A DNA stretch of 64,000 nucleotides, taken from positions 3,038,001 through 3,102,000 of the forward strand of contig OZ244893.1 in assembly GCA_965221485.1 (NCBI GenBank). Reading direction: 5' to 3'. Made by a program: the position numbers and the translations under genes. Numbering within the stretch: the first letter of the stretch is position 1; every line of letters begins with the position of its first letter. Source of the DNA: JAJEBT01 sp965221485. GTDB taxonomy: Bacteria; Pseudomonadota; Alphaproteobacteria; MPNO01; UBA830. The notes below the pieces were generated by a model. That model saw only the letters and a list, made by a program, of their open reading frames with translations, was not told the origin of the DNA and made no database searches. Of this stretch, positions 17,795-26,015 are shown in pieces.

Positions 17795-18540
17795 CACGCT
17801 GGCTTGACGGCGAGAAATCGAAGACGGACATAATCGGCAATCCAGGTGCCGTCGGGTTGGCAAAGCACCGGACGCGCCTGGTCGACGACGTTGTCGATCA
17901 GGCGAGCTCTCTCATCTTCCGGTGCTCTCAGAAGAAACGACTCGCCAAAAGTCCAGAGCCATTCGGCCAGCGCACCGGGCAACTGTGTCGGGCGACGAAT
18001 TTGTTCGATGCTGGAGACGTGGAAGCCGGCCCGTTCCAGTTTTGCACGATACGCTCGGGCGGTCGGGAAATACCAGGGGTCGGCCGCTTTCCCGTCAAGG
18101 CCGAGACGGTTCAGACCATCAATCAACGCGGCACGAATGGTTTCCACGTTGCCGGCGCCTCCCATCTCAGCAGCGACACGACCACCCGGACGCAATGCGC
18201 GCCACATGCCGGCAATAACGGCATCGCTGTTTTTCATCCAGTGAAGGGCTGCATTGCTCAGGATTCCGTGGAACACGGCATCGTAGTCAAGGGACTGCCC
18301 GTCGCCGACATGAGCAACCAGCCCTCGTGCCCGCGCCGCCGCTACCTGCTCCGGCGCCGAATCAATGCCAGTCACGTCCGCACCGGCTTCGACCAACTGC
18401 CGGGTCAGGACTCCATCGCCGCAACCGAGATCAAGGATCTTCTCCCCCGGCCTCGGCGCGAGGAGCTCAAGGACGGGGGTACCCAGCTCGGCGACGAAAC
18501 CGGCGTTCCGTGCATATCGGTCAGGGTCCCAATGTTGCAT
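17794..18540 (-). CDS. Class I SAM-dependent methyltransferase
   Basis: A 248-residue Rossmann-fold methyltransferase. Motif I is ILDLGCGDGVLTRQL, followed by an acidic residue in VTGIDSAPEQV, a LSNAALHWM segment and ALRPGGRVAAEMGG. These resemble the trans-aconitate methyltransferase/Methyltransf_11 group. The substrate is not evident. The ATG at 18540 (MQHWDPDRYARNAGF) is chosen over a TTG at 18570. It lies 31 bp after the mlaD-type gene and is coupled to the DUF2155 gene, so the four minus-strand genes from NDUFA12 onward form one operon. Confidence 0.85.
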   Translation of the reverse strand: MQHWDPDRYARNAGFVAELGTPVLELLAPRPGEKILDLGCGDGVLTRQLVEAGADVTGIDSAPEQVAAARARGLVAHVGDGQSLDYDAVFHGILSNAALHWMKNSDAVIAGMWRALRPGGRVAAEMGGAGNVETIRAALIDGLNRLGLDGKAADPWYFPTARAYRAKLERAGFHVSSIEQIRRPTQLPGALAEWLWTFGESFLLRAPEDERARLIDNVVDQARPVLCQPDGTWIADYVRLRFLAVKPA

Positions 18541-18571
18541 GGAAGTATCGGCGCATCGATCTTCGGCCAAA

Positions 18572-19024
18572 CTATCCGTCCTTTTCTGCCTGACTGAAAA
18601 TCAGCTGCCCGATCAGCGACATCAGATCAATCGAGCCCTGTGTATTGACGATTTGTCCACCGGGGGCCAGCATCTTCTCCGCACCTCCCGGGGTAAGCGA
18701 AAGAAAGCGATCGCCAAGAAGACCGTCCGACGACACCGCGACCGAACTGTCTTCCGGGATTTGGAATTGCGGGTCGATGCTCATCTCGACAATCGCCAGA
18801 TAGGTCGCGGGATCCAGTCTCGAGGCGCTGACCGAGCCAATCCTGATACCGCTCATGCGGACATCAGTGCCCGCACGAACCCCGTCGACCTTGTCAAAGC
18901 GAGCCTCGAGAGTGTAGCCGTCGACAGTCCCGATATCCGTACTGGTGTAGACGAAGACCAGAAAGAACGCGGCAACCGCAAGGACCACGGCTCCGGTCAC
19001 AGCTTCGATCAGGTTGCGGCGCAT
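18572..19024 (-). CDS. mlaD: MlaD-family outer-membrane lipid asymmetry protein
   Basis: Membrane-anchored MCE-domain protein, the periplasmic substrate-binding subunit of the Mla phospholipid transport system. The 150-residue protein starts MRRNLIEAVTG, with one transmembrane helix at about 8-27. The MCE domain follows (YTLEARFDKVDGVRAGTDVRMSGIRIGSV), then SSVAVSSDGLLGDRFLSLTPGG. The length fits MlaD (about 150-180). No mlaE or mlaF is adjacent. An orphan mlaD beside the NDUFA12 and DUF2155 genes is a known alphaproteobacterial arrangement, so the partners are probably elsewhere. Confidence 0.9.
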   Translation of the reverse strand: MRRNLIEAVTGAVVLAVAAFFLVFVYTSTDIGTVDGYTLEARFDKVDGVRAGTDVRMSGIRIGSVSASRLDPATYLAIVEMSIDPQFQIPEDSSVAVSSDGLLGDRFLSLTPGGAEKMLAPGGQIVNTQGSIDLMSLIGQLIFSQAEKDG

Positions 19025-19073
19025 CGGCAAACTCCTCGTTTACAACGGAGCCGTGCCGGCAATCGGGGTCCGA

Positions 19074-19430
19074 TCAGTTCGGCTCCCACGGCTCATAGTC
19101 ACCGGTCGCCGGCGCCCGCACACCTCCCCTCGCGACATGGCCGCGCGGCCGGTAAGCGCGGGGCGTGCCTGTAAGATTGGGAACGTGGTCACGCTGCCAG
19201 TCCCAGCGGCGGCCGATATCATCCTCGGGCAGCTCGTCCGTGGTGTGGTGCAGCCAGGCGTGCCAGGCTGGCGGAACGCGTGATGCCTCGACGACACCGT
19301 TGAAGACAACCCAGCGGCGCTCGCGCCGGTCAGGACGGTTTCGCCGGGCACGGAAATAGCGGTTCCCCTGGGAATCCTGGCCCACCTGCACACCATTCAG
19401 CAGGGTCTGCAGTTTCGTTCCTATGGACAT
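19074..19430 (-). CDS. NADH:ubiquinone oxidoreductase NDUFA12-family subunit
   Basis: Homologue of the mitochondrial complex I accessory subunit NDUFA12 (B17.2), found in alphaproteobacteria. The 118-residue protein shows the family pattern: GTKLQTLLNGVQVGQDSQGNRYF, RRERRWVVFNG, EASRVPPAWHAWLHHTTDELP and a C-terminal PRGHVARGG...YEPWEPN. It would sit on the cytoplasmic arm of complex I. The ATG at 19430 starts MSIGTK; a longer frame to 19616 has an N-terminus unlike the family. It is the first gene of the minus-strand operon with mlaD, a methyltransferase and DUF2155, and is divergent from ridA. Confidence 0.93.
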   Translation of the reverse strand: MSIGTKLQTLLNGVQVGQDSQGNRYFRARRNRPDRRERRWVVFNGVVEASRVPPAWHAWLHHTTDELPEDDIGRRWDWQRDHVPNLTGTPRAYRPRGHVARGGVRAPATGDYEPWEPN

Positions 19431-19703
19431 GTCCGCGCTCCAGTTTCGACGCACACCTCGATCGGGCCAGGAAAGGCGGGTGGGAATATCGCAGAAGCAC
19501 GGCCGGCCGTCCAGAAGGCCAGCAACTCCACGCATCGGGCGTTTGCCGTGCAGCAAAACCAACCAGGAAACTGCCACGCCAGGTAGAAGATGTCCACACA
19601 CCCGACAGGACTTCACGGGTTGAAAATGGCCAATATTCCGAAAGCGGACTGGATAGGTTCACGGTCCCGCGCTAAATTGGGATTCGCAGAAGGGAAACAC
19701 GAT

Positions 19704-20168
19704 ATGTCCGGACATTTTGACGAGCGCCTGAAAGAGTTGGGCCTGACCTTGCCTGATGCGCCGGTTCCGGCCGCAAACTATGTTCCGTACCGCCTCTCGG
19801 GCTCGCAGGTATTCATTGCCGGCCAGGTCTCTATTACATCCGAAGACCGGGTTATCGGGAAAATCGGCGACGGCCTCTCTGTCGAGGATGGTTACAAGGG
19901 AGCCCGGTTGTGCGCACTCAATATTCTCGCGCAGCTCAGAGCGGCGCTTGGTGACAGAATCGACCACGCAGCAGCCGTGAAGCTGGGTGGTTTTGTCAAT
20001 GCAACCTCCGACTTCACGCAATCTCCCGCCGTCGTCAATGGCGCCTCGGATCTTCTTGTCGAGATCCTGGGGAGAGAGCGTGGCAGTCATGCGAGGTTCG
20101 CGGTTGCGGCTGCCTCACTGCCCCTTGGAGCAGCCGTGGAAGTTGATGCCGTTTTCGAACTGCAATAG
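19704..20168 (+). CDS. RidA/YjgF-family enamine/imine deaminase
   Basis: A 154-residue cytoplasmic protein of the larger RidA subgroup (YjgH/UK114-like). LPDAPVPAANYVPYRLSGSQVFIAGQV at the start and ARFAVAAASLPLGAAVEVDAVFEL at the end are characteristic. The Arg of the ARFAV segment corresponds to the carboxylate-binding Arg of active RidA proteins. Such proteins hydrolyse reactive 2-aminoacrylate intermediates. The ATG at 19704 follows an AGAAGGG ribosome binding site. The next gene starts 2 bp after its stop. Confidence 0.9.
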   Translation: MSGHFDERLKELGLTLPDAPVPAANYVPYRLSGSQVFIAGQVSITSEDRVIGKIGDGLSVEDGYKGARLCALNILAQLRAALGDRIDHAAAVKLGGFVNATSDFTQSPAVVNGASDLLVEILGRERGSHARFAVAAASLPLGAAVEVDAVFELQ

Positions 20169-20170
20169 CG

Positions 20171-21340
20171 ATGCCTGACGGAGGCGAACCCGTCAAATTC
20201 AAGGTCCTGTCGAGCCTCGACCATATCAAGGCCGAAGAGTGGGATGCCTGCGCGGGCAGCAACAATCCTTTCGTGTCACACACATTCCTCAAGACGCTCG
20301 AGGACTCCAACGCAGCCGTTCGTGCCTCCGGATGGCTGGCCCAGCATCTGGTGATCGAAAAGGATCACCAGGTGATCGGCGCGGCCCCGTGCTACGTCAA
20401 AGGACATTCCTATGGTGAGTATGTCTTCGACTGGGGTTGGGCCCAGGCCTATGAACGCGCCGGCGGCAAGTATTATCCGAAGCTCCAGGTCGCCGTTCCA
20501 TTTTCACCGGTCACTGGTCCGCGACTTCTGGTCGCACCGGGTCAGGATCAAACGCATGTGCGCAGACTGCTGGCTTCCGGCCTCATCGAAATCGCCCGGC
20601 AATACGAGGCGTCTTCGCTGCATATTACCTTCGCCGAAAAGAACGAATGGGTCGAAATGGGTGAAATGGGACTCCTTCAACGCGAAGGACAACAGTTCCA
20701 TTGGATCAATTCAGGGCACACCTCCTTCGATGACTTTCTGGCAACACTGAATTCGCGAAAACGGAAAATGATTCGTAAGGAACGACAGATTGCCAATGCC
20801 GATGTCGATATCCTTGTACTCTGCGGCGACGATCTCCGGCCGCATCACATGGATGCGTTCTACGGGTTCTACCTCAATACCGTCGACCGCAAGTGGGCCA
20901 GCGCCTATCTGAACCTCGAGTTTTTTCAGCTGTTGCGCGAACGCCTTGCGGATCGCCTCGTGCTCGTAATGGCCCGTCACGACGGGAGCTTCGTTGCGGG
21001 CGCTCTCAATCTCAGGGGATCGGACACACTCTATGGCCGCAACTGGGGCTGTGTCTCACGATTTCGGATGCTTTATTTCGAGGCCTGCTTCTATCGCGCC
21101 ATCGAATATGCGATTGACCATGGCCTTGCGCGGGTCGAGGCAGGGGCACAGGGTCCGCACAAGATCAGCCGCGGCTATCTGCCAACGCCCACCTACAGCG
21201 CGCACTGGATCCGAGATCCCGGTTTCTCGAAAGCGGTCGCCGATTTCCTGCGACAGGAGAGAGCCGGCGTCAAGGCCGAAATGGCCACCCTCGGTCAATT
21301 GTCCCCCTTCCGGCAAGACAACGGATCGCCACGAGAATGA
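20171..21340 (+). CDS. FemAB-like GNAT-fold protein (DUF482)
   Basis: A 389-residue protein of the 'peptidoglycan biosynthesis/recognition FemAB-like' family (formerly DUF482). Visible marks are the N-terminal WDACAGSNNPFVSHTFL, HLVIEKDHQVIGAAPCYVKGHSYGEYVFDWGWAQAYERAG and the C-terminal GAQGPHKISRGYLPTPTYSAHWI, all strongly conserved in that family. It has two GNAT-like halves, and no substrate is established. It starts 2 bp after ridA and shares an ATGA overlap with the next hydrolase, so three genes form a tight operon. Confidence 0.87.
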   Translation: MPDGGEPVKFKVLSSLDHIKAEEWDACAGSNNPFVSHTFLKTLEDSNAAVRASGWLAQHLVIEKDHQVIGAAPCYVKGHSYGEYVFDWGWAQAYERAGGKYYPKLQVAVPFSPVTGPRLLVAPGQDQTHVRRLLASGLIEIARQYEASSLHITFAEKNEWVEMGEMGLLQREGQQFHWINSGHTSFDDFLATLNSRKRKMIRKERQIANADVDILVLCGDDLRPHHMDAFYGFYLNTVDRKWASAYLNLEFFQLLRERLADRLVLVMARHDGSFVAGALNLRGSDTLYGRNWGCVSRFRMLYFEACFYRAIEYAIDHGLARVEAGAQGPHKISRGYLPTPTYSAHWIRDPGFSKAVADFLRQERAGVKAEMATLGQLSPFRQDNGSPRE

Positions 21341-22146
21341 CGACCGCTGCCATTGAAGACCTCCCTTACCGGACGGTGAATGGCCAGACCTTGCTGGGAC
21401 GACTCTACCGCCCCCGCAACGAATCACCTTCAAACTGGATCATTGACGCCCATGGCGGCGCCTGGCGATCGGGTGATCGCCTCAATAATGAACGGATCCA
21501 CCGCAATCTGGCAGCGCATGGCGTCGGCGTCTTCGCACTCGATTTCCGTTTGTCTGATGTTGCAAGCTATCCTGAGCCTGTCCGGGACATCAGCGCCGGT
21601 ATTCAATGGTTCCGCGCCCACGCAAAGGAACTCGGAATTCAGCCAAGACAGATCGGCGGCCTGGGATCTTCCAGCGGGGCGCAGCAGCTGGGGCTGATCG
21701 CGCTCAGGCCGGAAGAAGCCCGTTGGTCGCCGGAAGACGGCGGAATCGGAGACGCCAGTCTCGACTTTTTCATCGCTTGCTGGCCCATTCTCGATCCGCT
21801 CGCGCGCTATCAGATGGCGAAAGCCAACCGCAACCAGAGCCTCATTGATGCCACTCACGCATATTTTCCCAGCGACCCATCGATGAGCGAGGGAAACCCT
21901 TATCTTGTGGTGGAACGGGGAGAAGCTACCCGCAAGCCGCCTTTTCTGATCCTGCAGGGAACGTCGGACCAGAACGTGGAACACGAGCGCGCCGACCTGT
22001 TCGCGGATCTTTACCGCGAACACGGCGGAAGCGCCGAAGTCCACAAGTTCGAAGGCCAACCGCACACCTTCATTACCGCCAACCCCGATACCGAAGCATC
22101 AAAAAGAGGCATCACCCTGATCTGCGAGTTTGCAAGGACCCGGTGA
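21337..22146 (+). CDS. Alpha/beta hydrolase, esterase-like
   Basis: A 269-residue cytoplasmic hydrolase with the HGG oxyanion motif in DAHGGAWRSGDR and the nucleophile Ser in GLGSSSGAQQLGL. The acid is likely in GTSDQNVEHERADLF and the catalytic His in EGQPHTF. The layout resembles the HSL/kynurenine-formamidase-like esterases. Substrate unknown. The start ATG overlaps the previous stop (ATGA). Confidence 0.86.
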   Translation: MTTAAIEDLPYRTVNGQTLLGRLYRPRNESPSNWIIDAHGGAWRSGDRLNNERIHRNLAAHGVGVFALDFRLSDVASYPEPVRDISAGIQWFRAHAKELGIQPRQIGGLGSSSGAQQLGLIALRPEEARWSPEDGGIGDASLDFFIACWPILDPLARYQMAKANRNQSLIDATHAYFPSDPSMSEGNPYLVVERGEATRKPPFLILQGTSDQNVEHERADLFADLYREHGGSAEVHKFEGQPHTFITANPDTEASKRGITLICEFARTR

Positions 22147-22448
22147 TCAGGTTCTCTGTTCGGGTCTGACGAAACACGGGAACGGCGTGCCCAACGAACC
22201 ACGGATCGGCAGCAATCAGTCAGGGCCTGGTCGGTGCGCGCCCTCGGTCAACAGCTCGGCTCCCGCAGAACTTCGGCAGCACAAGTTCTCCCGACACCCG
22301 CCCCGGTAGGGCAGAGGGAACGTACGAATGTGCGGATGCCTCGGGTTGCAAGGTAGGAACGCACATTGGAGACGAGCACATCTCGGTTCTTCAGCACCTT
22401 GAACCGGGTGTCGCCCGGAGACTTTCGCGCAGGCGGGTGAGGCCCGCC
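22147..22448. other. Short spacer between convergent genes
   Basis: About 300 bp without a gene. Next to the clpA stop, GGCGGG (22432-22437) and CCCGCC (22443-22448) form a short perfect hairpin on the downstream side of clpA, without a T-run. It could help end clpA transcription. Confidence 0.4.
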
Positions 22449-24791
22449 CTATTCAACCAGCTCCTTTTCGTCATCCCTGTCACTGTCCGGATCAGAGTCC
22501 GGATCCTGTGCCTGCGATTTTCCGCGTGGAGGTGCGGACTGGATGATGAAGGAGAGGGATGAGGCGTCCTTCTTGACATCAACCTGCACAAGCCCGCCCT
22601 TGGCAAGCTTCCCGAACAGAATCTCGTCTGCCAGCTGTTTCTTGATGTGATTCTGGATCACACGGGCCAGAGGCCGTGCGCCGTAAGCCTCGTCATAGCC
22701 CTTGCGCGCCAGCCAGTTCCGGGCGGCGTCGGACAATTCGAATGTGACGTTGCGGTCCTCAAGCTGCGCTTCGAGCTGCATGATGAACTTGTCGACCACC
22801 CGAAGCACAACCTCGCGGTCCAGGCTGGAGAACGAAATCGTGGCGTCAAGCCGATTTCGAAACTCGGGGCTGAACATGCGCTTGATCGCCTCCTCATCCT
22901 CACCAACCCGAGCCGAACGCTCGAAGCCGATGGCCGGTTTTGCCATCTCACTGGCACCGGCATTCGTCGTCATGATCAGGATGACATTGCGGAAATCGAT
23001 GCTCTTGCCATTGTGGTCGGTCAGCCGGCCGTGATCCATGATCTGCAGCAAAATGTTGAAGACATCGGGATGAGCCTTCTCGATTTCGTCCAGCAGGAGC
23101 ACCGCATGCGGATGCTGGTCAATCGAGTCCGTCATCAGGCCACCCTGATCGAACCCCACATACCCGGGAGGAGCTCCGATCAGCCGCGAAACCGAATGCC
23201 GTTCCATGTATTCGGACATATCGAAACGGATGAGCTCGATACCCATCGTAATGGCCAGCTGCCGGGCCACCTCCGTCTTGCCGACACCGGTCGGACCAGC
23301 AAACAGGTAGTTGCCGATGGGCTTTTCCGCTTCACGCAATCCGGCGCGTGCAAGTTTGATGGCAGAAGCCAGCGCATCAATGGCCGAATTCTGGCCAAAG
23401 ACCACCCGCTTCAGGTCATCACCGAGATTCCGCAACGCCTCCTGATCAGAGCGGGTGACGCTCTTGGGAGGAATTCTCGCAATCTTCGCCACCACCCCCT
23501 CGACATCCTTGACCGTGATCTGCTTGCGCCGCCGGTTCTCGGGCACAAGCATCTGGGCCGCCCCGACCTCGTCAATGACATCAATGGCCTTGTCGGGGAG
23601 CCTGCGGTCAGTGATGTACTTGGCCGCAAGCTCTACCGCAGTCCGGATTGCCGCTGCCGTATAGCGGACACGGTGATGTTCTTCGTAATAGGGGCGAAGG
23701 CCCCGCAGGATCTTCACGGAGTCCTCGACGGACGGTTCATTGATGTCGATCTTCTGGAAACGCCGGACAAGTGCGCGATCCTTCTCGAAATAGGACCGGT
23801 ACTCCTTGAAGGTGGTCGAACCGATACACCGCAAGGTTCCGCTCTGCAGCGCCGGCTTGAGAAGATTGGACGCATCCATCGACCCGCCGCTGGTAGAACC
23901 CGCACCGATGACGGTATGAATCTCGTCGATGAACAGGATCCCGCCCTCATAATTCTCGAGTTCGGTCACGACCGCCTTGAGCCGCTCCTCGAAGTCGCCC
24001 CGATAACGGGTTCCGGCCAGGAGCACACCCATATCAAGGGAAAAAATGGTGGTATCCTTCAGGACTTCGGGAATATCCCCGTCCTGGATCCGGCGGGCGA
24101 GCCCTTCCGCAATCGCAGTCTTCCCCACACCGGAATCTCCAACGAACAGCGGGTTGTTCTTGGTCCGTCGGCACAGGATCTGGATGGTCCGTTCGATTTC
24201 GAGCTCGCGGCCAATCAGGGGGTCGATCTTGCCGTCAGCAGCTTTCTTGTTGAGGTTTACGCAGTAGGTATCAAGCGCCTCACTGGCCGATGTGGTTTCC
24301 CCTTCTTCGCCGCCCGCCTGGGACGCGCCCCGAACCGGGCGCTCGCGCGTGCGCCCCGGCACCTTGGCAATGCCGTGGCTGATGTAATTGACCGCGTCAA
24401 ACCGCGACATGTCCTGTTCCTGAAGGTAATACACCGCGTGGCTCTCACGCTCCGAGAACATGGCAACCAGCACGTTGGCTGCCGTCACTTCCTGACGTCC
24501 CGACGACTGAACATGTATGGCCGCCCGCTGGACCACGCGCTGGAAACTCGCCGTCGGCTTGGGATCTCCGTCGTTCTCCACCACCAGATTGGACAACTCG
24601 TCATCAAGGTAGCGGCGCAAGTCCCCGGACAGCCGTTCGATATCCACGCCACATGCCTTGAGGACAGCAATGGCATCCTGATCCTCCATCATCGCCATCA
24701 GGAGGTGTTCCAGGGTCGCATATTCATGACGGCGGCGCCCCGCCTCGGCAAGGGCGCGATGCAGGCACTTCTCCAGATTGCGGGAAAGCAT
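22449..24791 (-). CDS. clpA: ATP-dependent Clp protease ATP-binding subunit ClpA
   Basis: AAA+ unfoldase that feeds substrates to ClpP. The 780-residue protein starts at ATG 24791 (MLSRNLEKCLHRAL); a TTG at 24809 would overlap clpS. Order: Clp N-domain (1-150), first AAA module with Walker A GDSGVGKT and Walker B ILFIDEIHT, second module with Walker A GPTGVGKT and Walker B VLLLDEIEKA. The ClpP-docking loop carries IGF in KPAIGFERS. The absence of a long coiled-coil middle domain distinguishes it from ClpB. It follows clpS by 4 bp, the usual clpS-clpA pair. With Aat and ClpS in the window, the N-end rule pathway is nearly complete here. Confidence 0.97.
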   Translation of the reverse strand: MLSRNLEKCLHRALAEAGRRRHEYATLEHLLMAMMEDQDAIAVLKACGVDIERLSGDLRRYLDDELSNLVVENDGDPKPTASFQRVVQRAAIHVQSSGRQEVTAANVLVAMFSERESHAVYYLQEQDMSRFDAVNYISHGIAKVPGRTRERPVRGASQAGGEEGETTSASEALDTYCVNLNKKAADGKIDPLIGRELEIERTIQILCRRTKNNPLFVGDSGVGKTAIAEGLARRIQDGDIPEVLKDTTIFSLDMGVLLAGTRYRGDFEERLKAVVTELENYEGGILFIDEIHTVIGAGSTSGGSMDASNLLKPALQSGTLRCIGSTTFKEYRSYFEKDRALVRRFQKIDINEPSVEDSVKILRGLRPYYEEHHRVRYTAAAIRTAVELAAKYITDRRLPDKAIDVIDEVGAAQMLVPENRRRKQITVKDVEGVVAKIARIPPKSVTRSDQEALRNLGDDLKRVVFGQNSAIDALASAIKLARAGLREAEKPIGNYLFAGPTGVGKTEVARQLAITMGIELIRFDMSEYMERHSVSRLIGAPPGYVGFDQGGLMTDSIDQHPHAVLLLDEIEKAHPDVFNILLQIMDHGRLTDHNGKSIDFRNVILIMTTNAGASEMAKPAIGFERSARVGEDEEAIKRMFSPEFRNRLDATISFSSLDREVVLRVVDKFIMQLEAQLEDRNVTFELSDAARNWLARKGYDEAYGARPLARVIQNHIKKQLADEILFGKLAKGGLVQVDVKKDASSLSFIIQSAPPRGKSQAQDPDSDPDSDRDDEKELVE

Positions 24792-24795
24792 GAGT

Positions 24796-25173
24796 TCAGG
24801 CCTTTTCAAGTGTGCACTGAAGGGGGTGTTGATTCTGCCGGGCGAGATCCATCACCAGCTGAACCTTGGTCTCGGCAACCTCGTAGGTATAGACGCCACA
24901 GATTCCGGCCCCCTTGTGATGAACATGCAGCATGATGCGACGCGCATCTTCCGCGTTCTTGTTGAAGAACTTCTCAAGGACATGGACAACAAACTCCATC
25001 GGCGTGTAATCATCATTAAGTATGATGACCTTGTACAGTGCAGGTTTTTTTGTGCGCGTCCTGACCGCGACTCCGGTTTCCCCATCACTTCGCCCATCGC
25101 GGTTTCCATTCATGCAAACCGGCGACAAACGTTCAAGACCGGTATCCTCGGCTGTGTTCCTCATGGCGGTCAT
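24796..25173 (-). CDS. clpS: ATP-dependent Clp protease adaptor ClpS
   Basis: N-recognin that binds N-terminal Leu, Phe, Trp or Tyr and delivers proteins to ClpA. The core is clear: KVIILNDDYTPMEFVVHVLEKFF (including the Asn-Asp-Asp substrate contacts), ARRIMLHVHHKGAGICGVYTYEVAETK. The start is uncertain. ATG at 25173 gives 125 residues, while ATG codons at 25164 or 25113 give shorter, equally plausible proteins; a TTG at 25227 is unlikely. The flexible, poorly conserved N-terminal tail precedes the core. It is the first gene of the clpS-clpA operon. Confidence 0.95.
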   Translation of the reverse strand: MTAMRNTAEDTGLERLSPVCMNGNRDGRSDGETGVAVRTRTKKPALYKVIILNDDYTPMEFVVHVLEKFFNKNAEDARRIMLHVHHKGAGICGVYTYEVAETKVQLVMDLARQNQHPLQCTLEKA

Positions 25174-26015
25174 GATAGGGGATCCTTTGGCTCCGATCAA
25201 AGCATTGTCAAATTTTCCGGCCACCAATTCGCGAGCCTCATTCGCGCCCTTCAGTCATCGTAAAAGGCCGCGCTGAACGACCGGTGAAGTGTACGGGGCA
25301 CCGACACATCAATCCGGACGTCACCCCATTCCCGATGAGGTCCCGGTATCCGCAAAACAACGTCGCAATGCCGGTGACACCGCATCCGGGAAACCGGCGG
25401 CCCCGTATTCACCGATGGATGTTTTGGCCGGTCGTGGACCGGGCGATATCTCTCATGAATGGCGGCGGCCTCCGGCCACCGGCCGGGCCCTATTGAACCC
25501 GGTGGGCCGAGAGGGACCAACGGCCATTTGCCCGTCCGATCACGCAATCGCCCTGATCCGGTTTGGAGGCCGGTTGCGGTCGGGATAAGTTCTCCATTGA
25601 AACTCGTCTCAGTCTGTGGTTAACATATAGCCATCAGGCTTTTGAAAATATTGTGATATCCTTATATCAAGGGCTTCAGATTTGGTCAGATGACAGTGAT
25701 GACGACACCTCGCAAGATGCCGGATCCTGCCATGATACCTGTGGTCCGTACCCTTTCACGGGGGTGCCAAAGACGGCAACAAGCCCGGAAACCCTGCGGA
25801 ATAGCCGCAGGGACGCGGGACATACGTTATCGGAAACGAAGTGTTCCTTTCAGACCGGGACCCGGAAGGACCTGGGCTACTGCCCGAAGTGACAGGTTCC
25901 TGATGCGAACTTTATTCCCTGTGACGGTTCGCCATCAGAATCAGACCTCCATGTTATACCTCAGCCTGTTCCTGTGCAGTGCTGGTGAACTGACACTCAA
26001 GCGGGCATTCGAAAA
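25174..26015. other. Gene-free divergent promoter region of clpS and carboxypeptidase
   Basis: About 840 bp between divergently transcribed genes. No open frame has a recognisable domain. The stretch 25620-25670 is markedly AT-rich and contains a TGATAT / ATATCA inverted repeat (25654-25669), a plausible promoter or operator zone. No defined factor can be named. Confidence 0.45.

Noticed and set aside
22647..24935. A 762-codon open frame antisense to clpA
   Set aside because: clpA is fully supported by its motifs on the other strand; the opposite frame is open because of GC-rich codon bias and has no domain.
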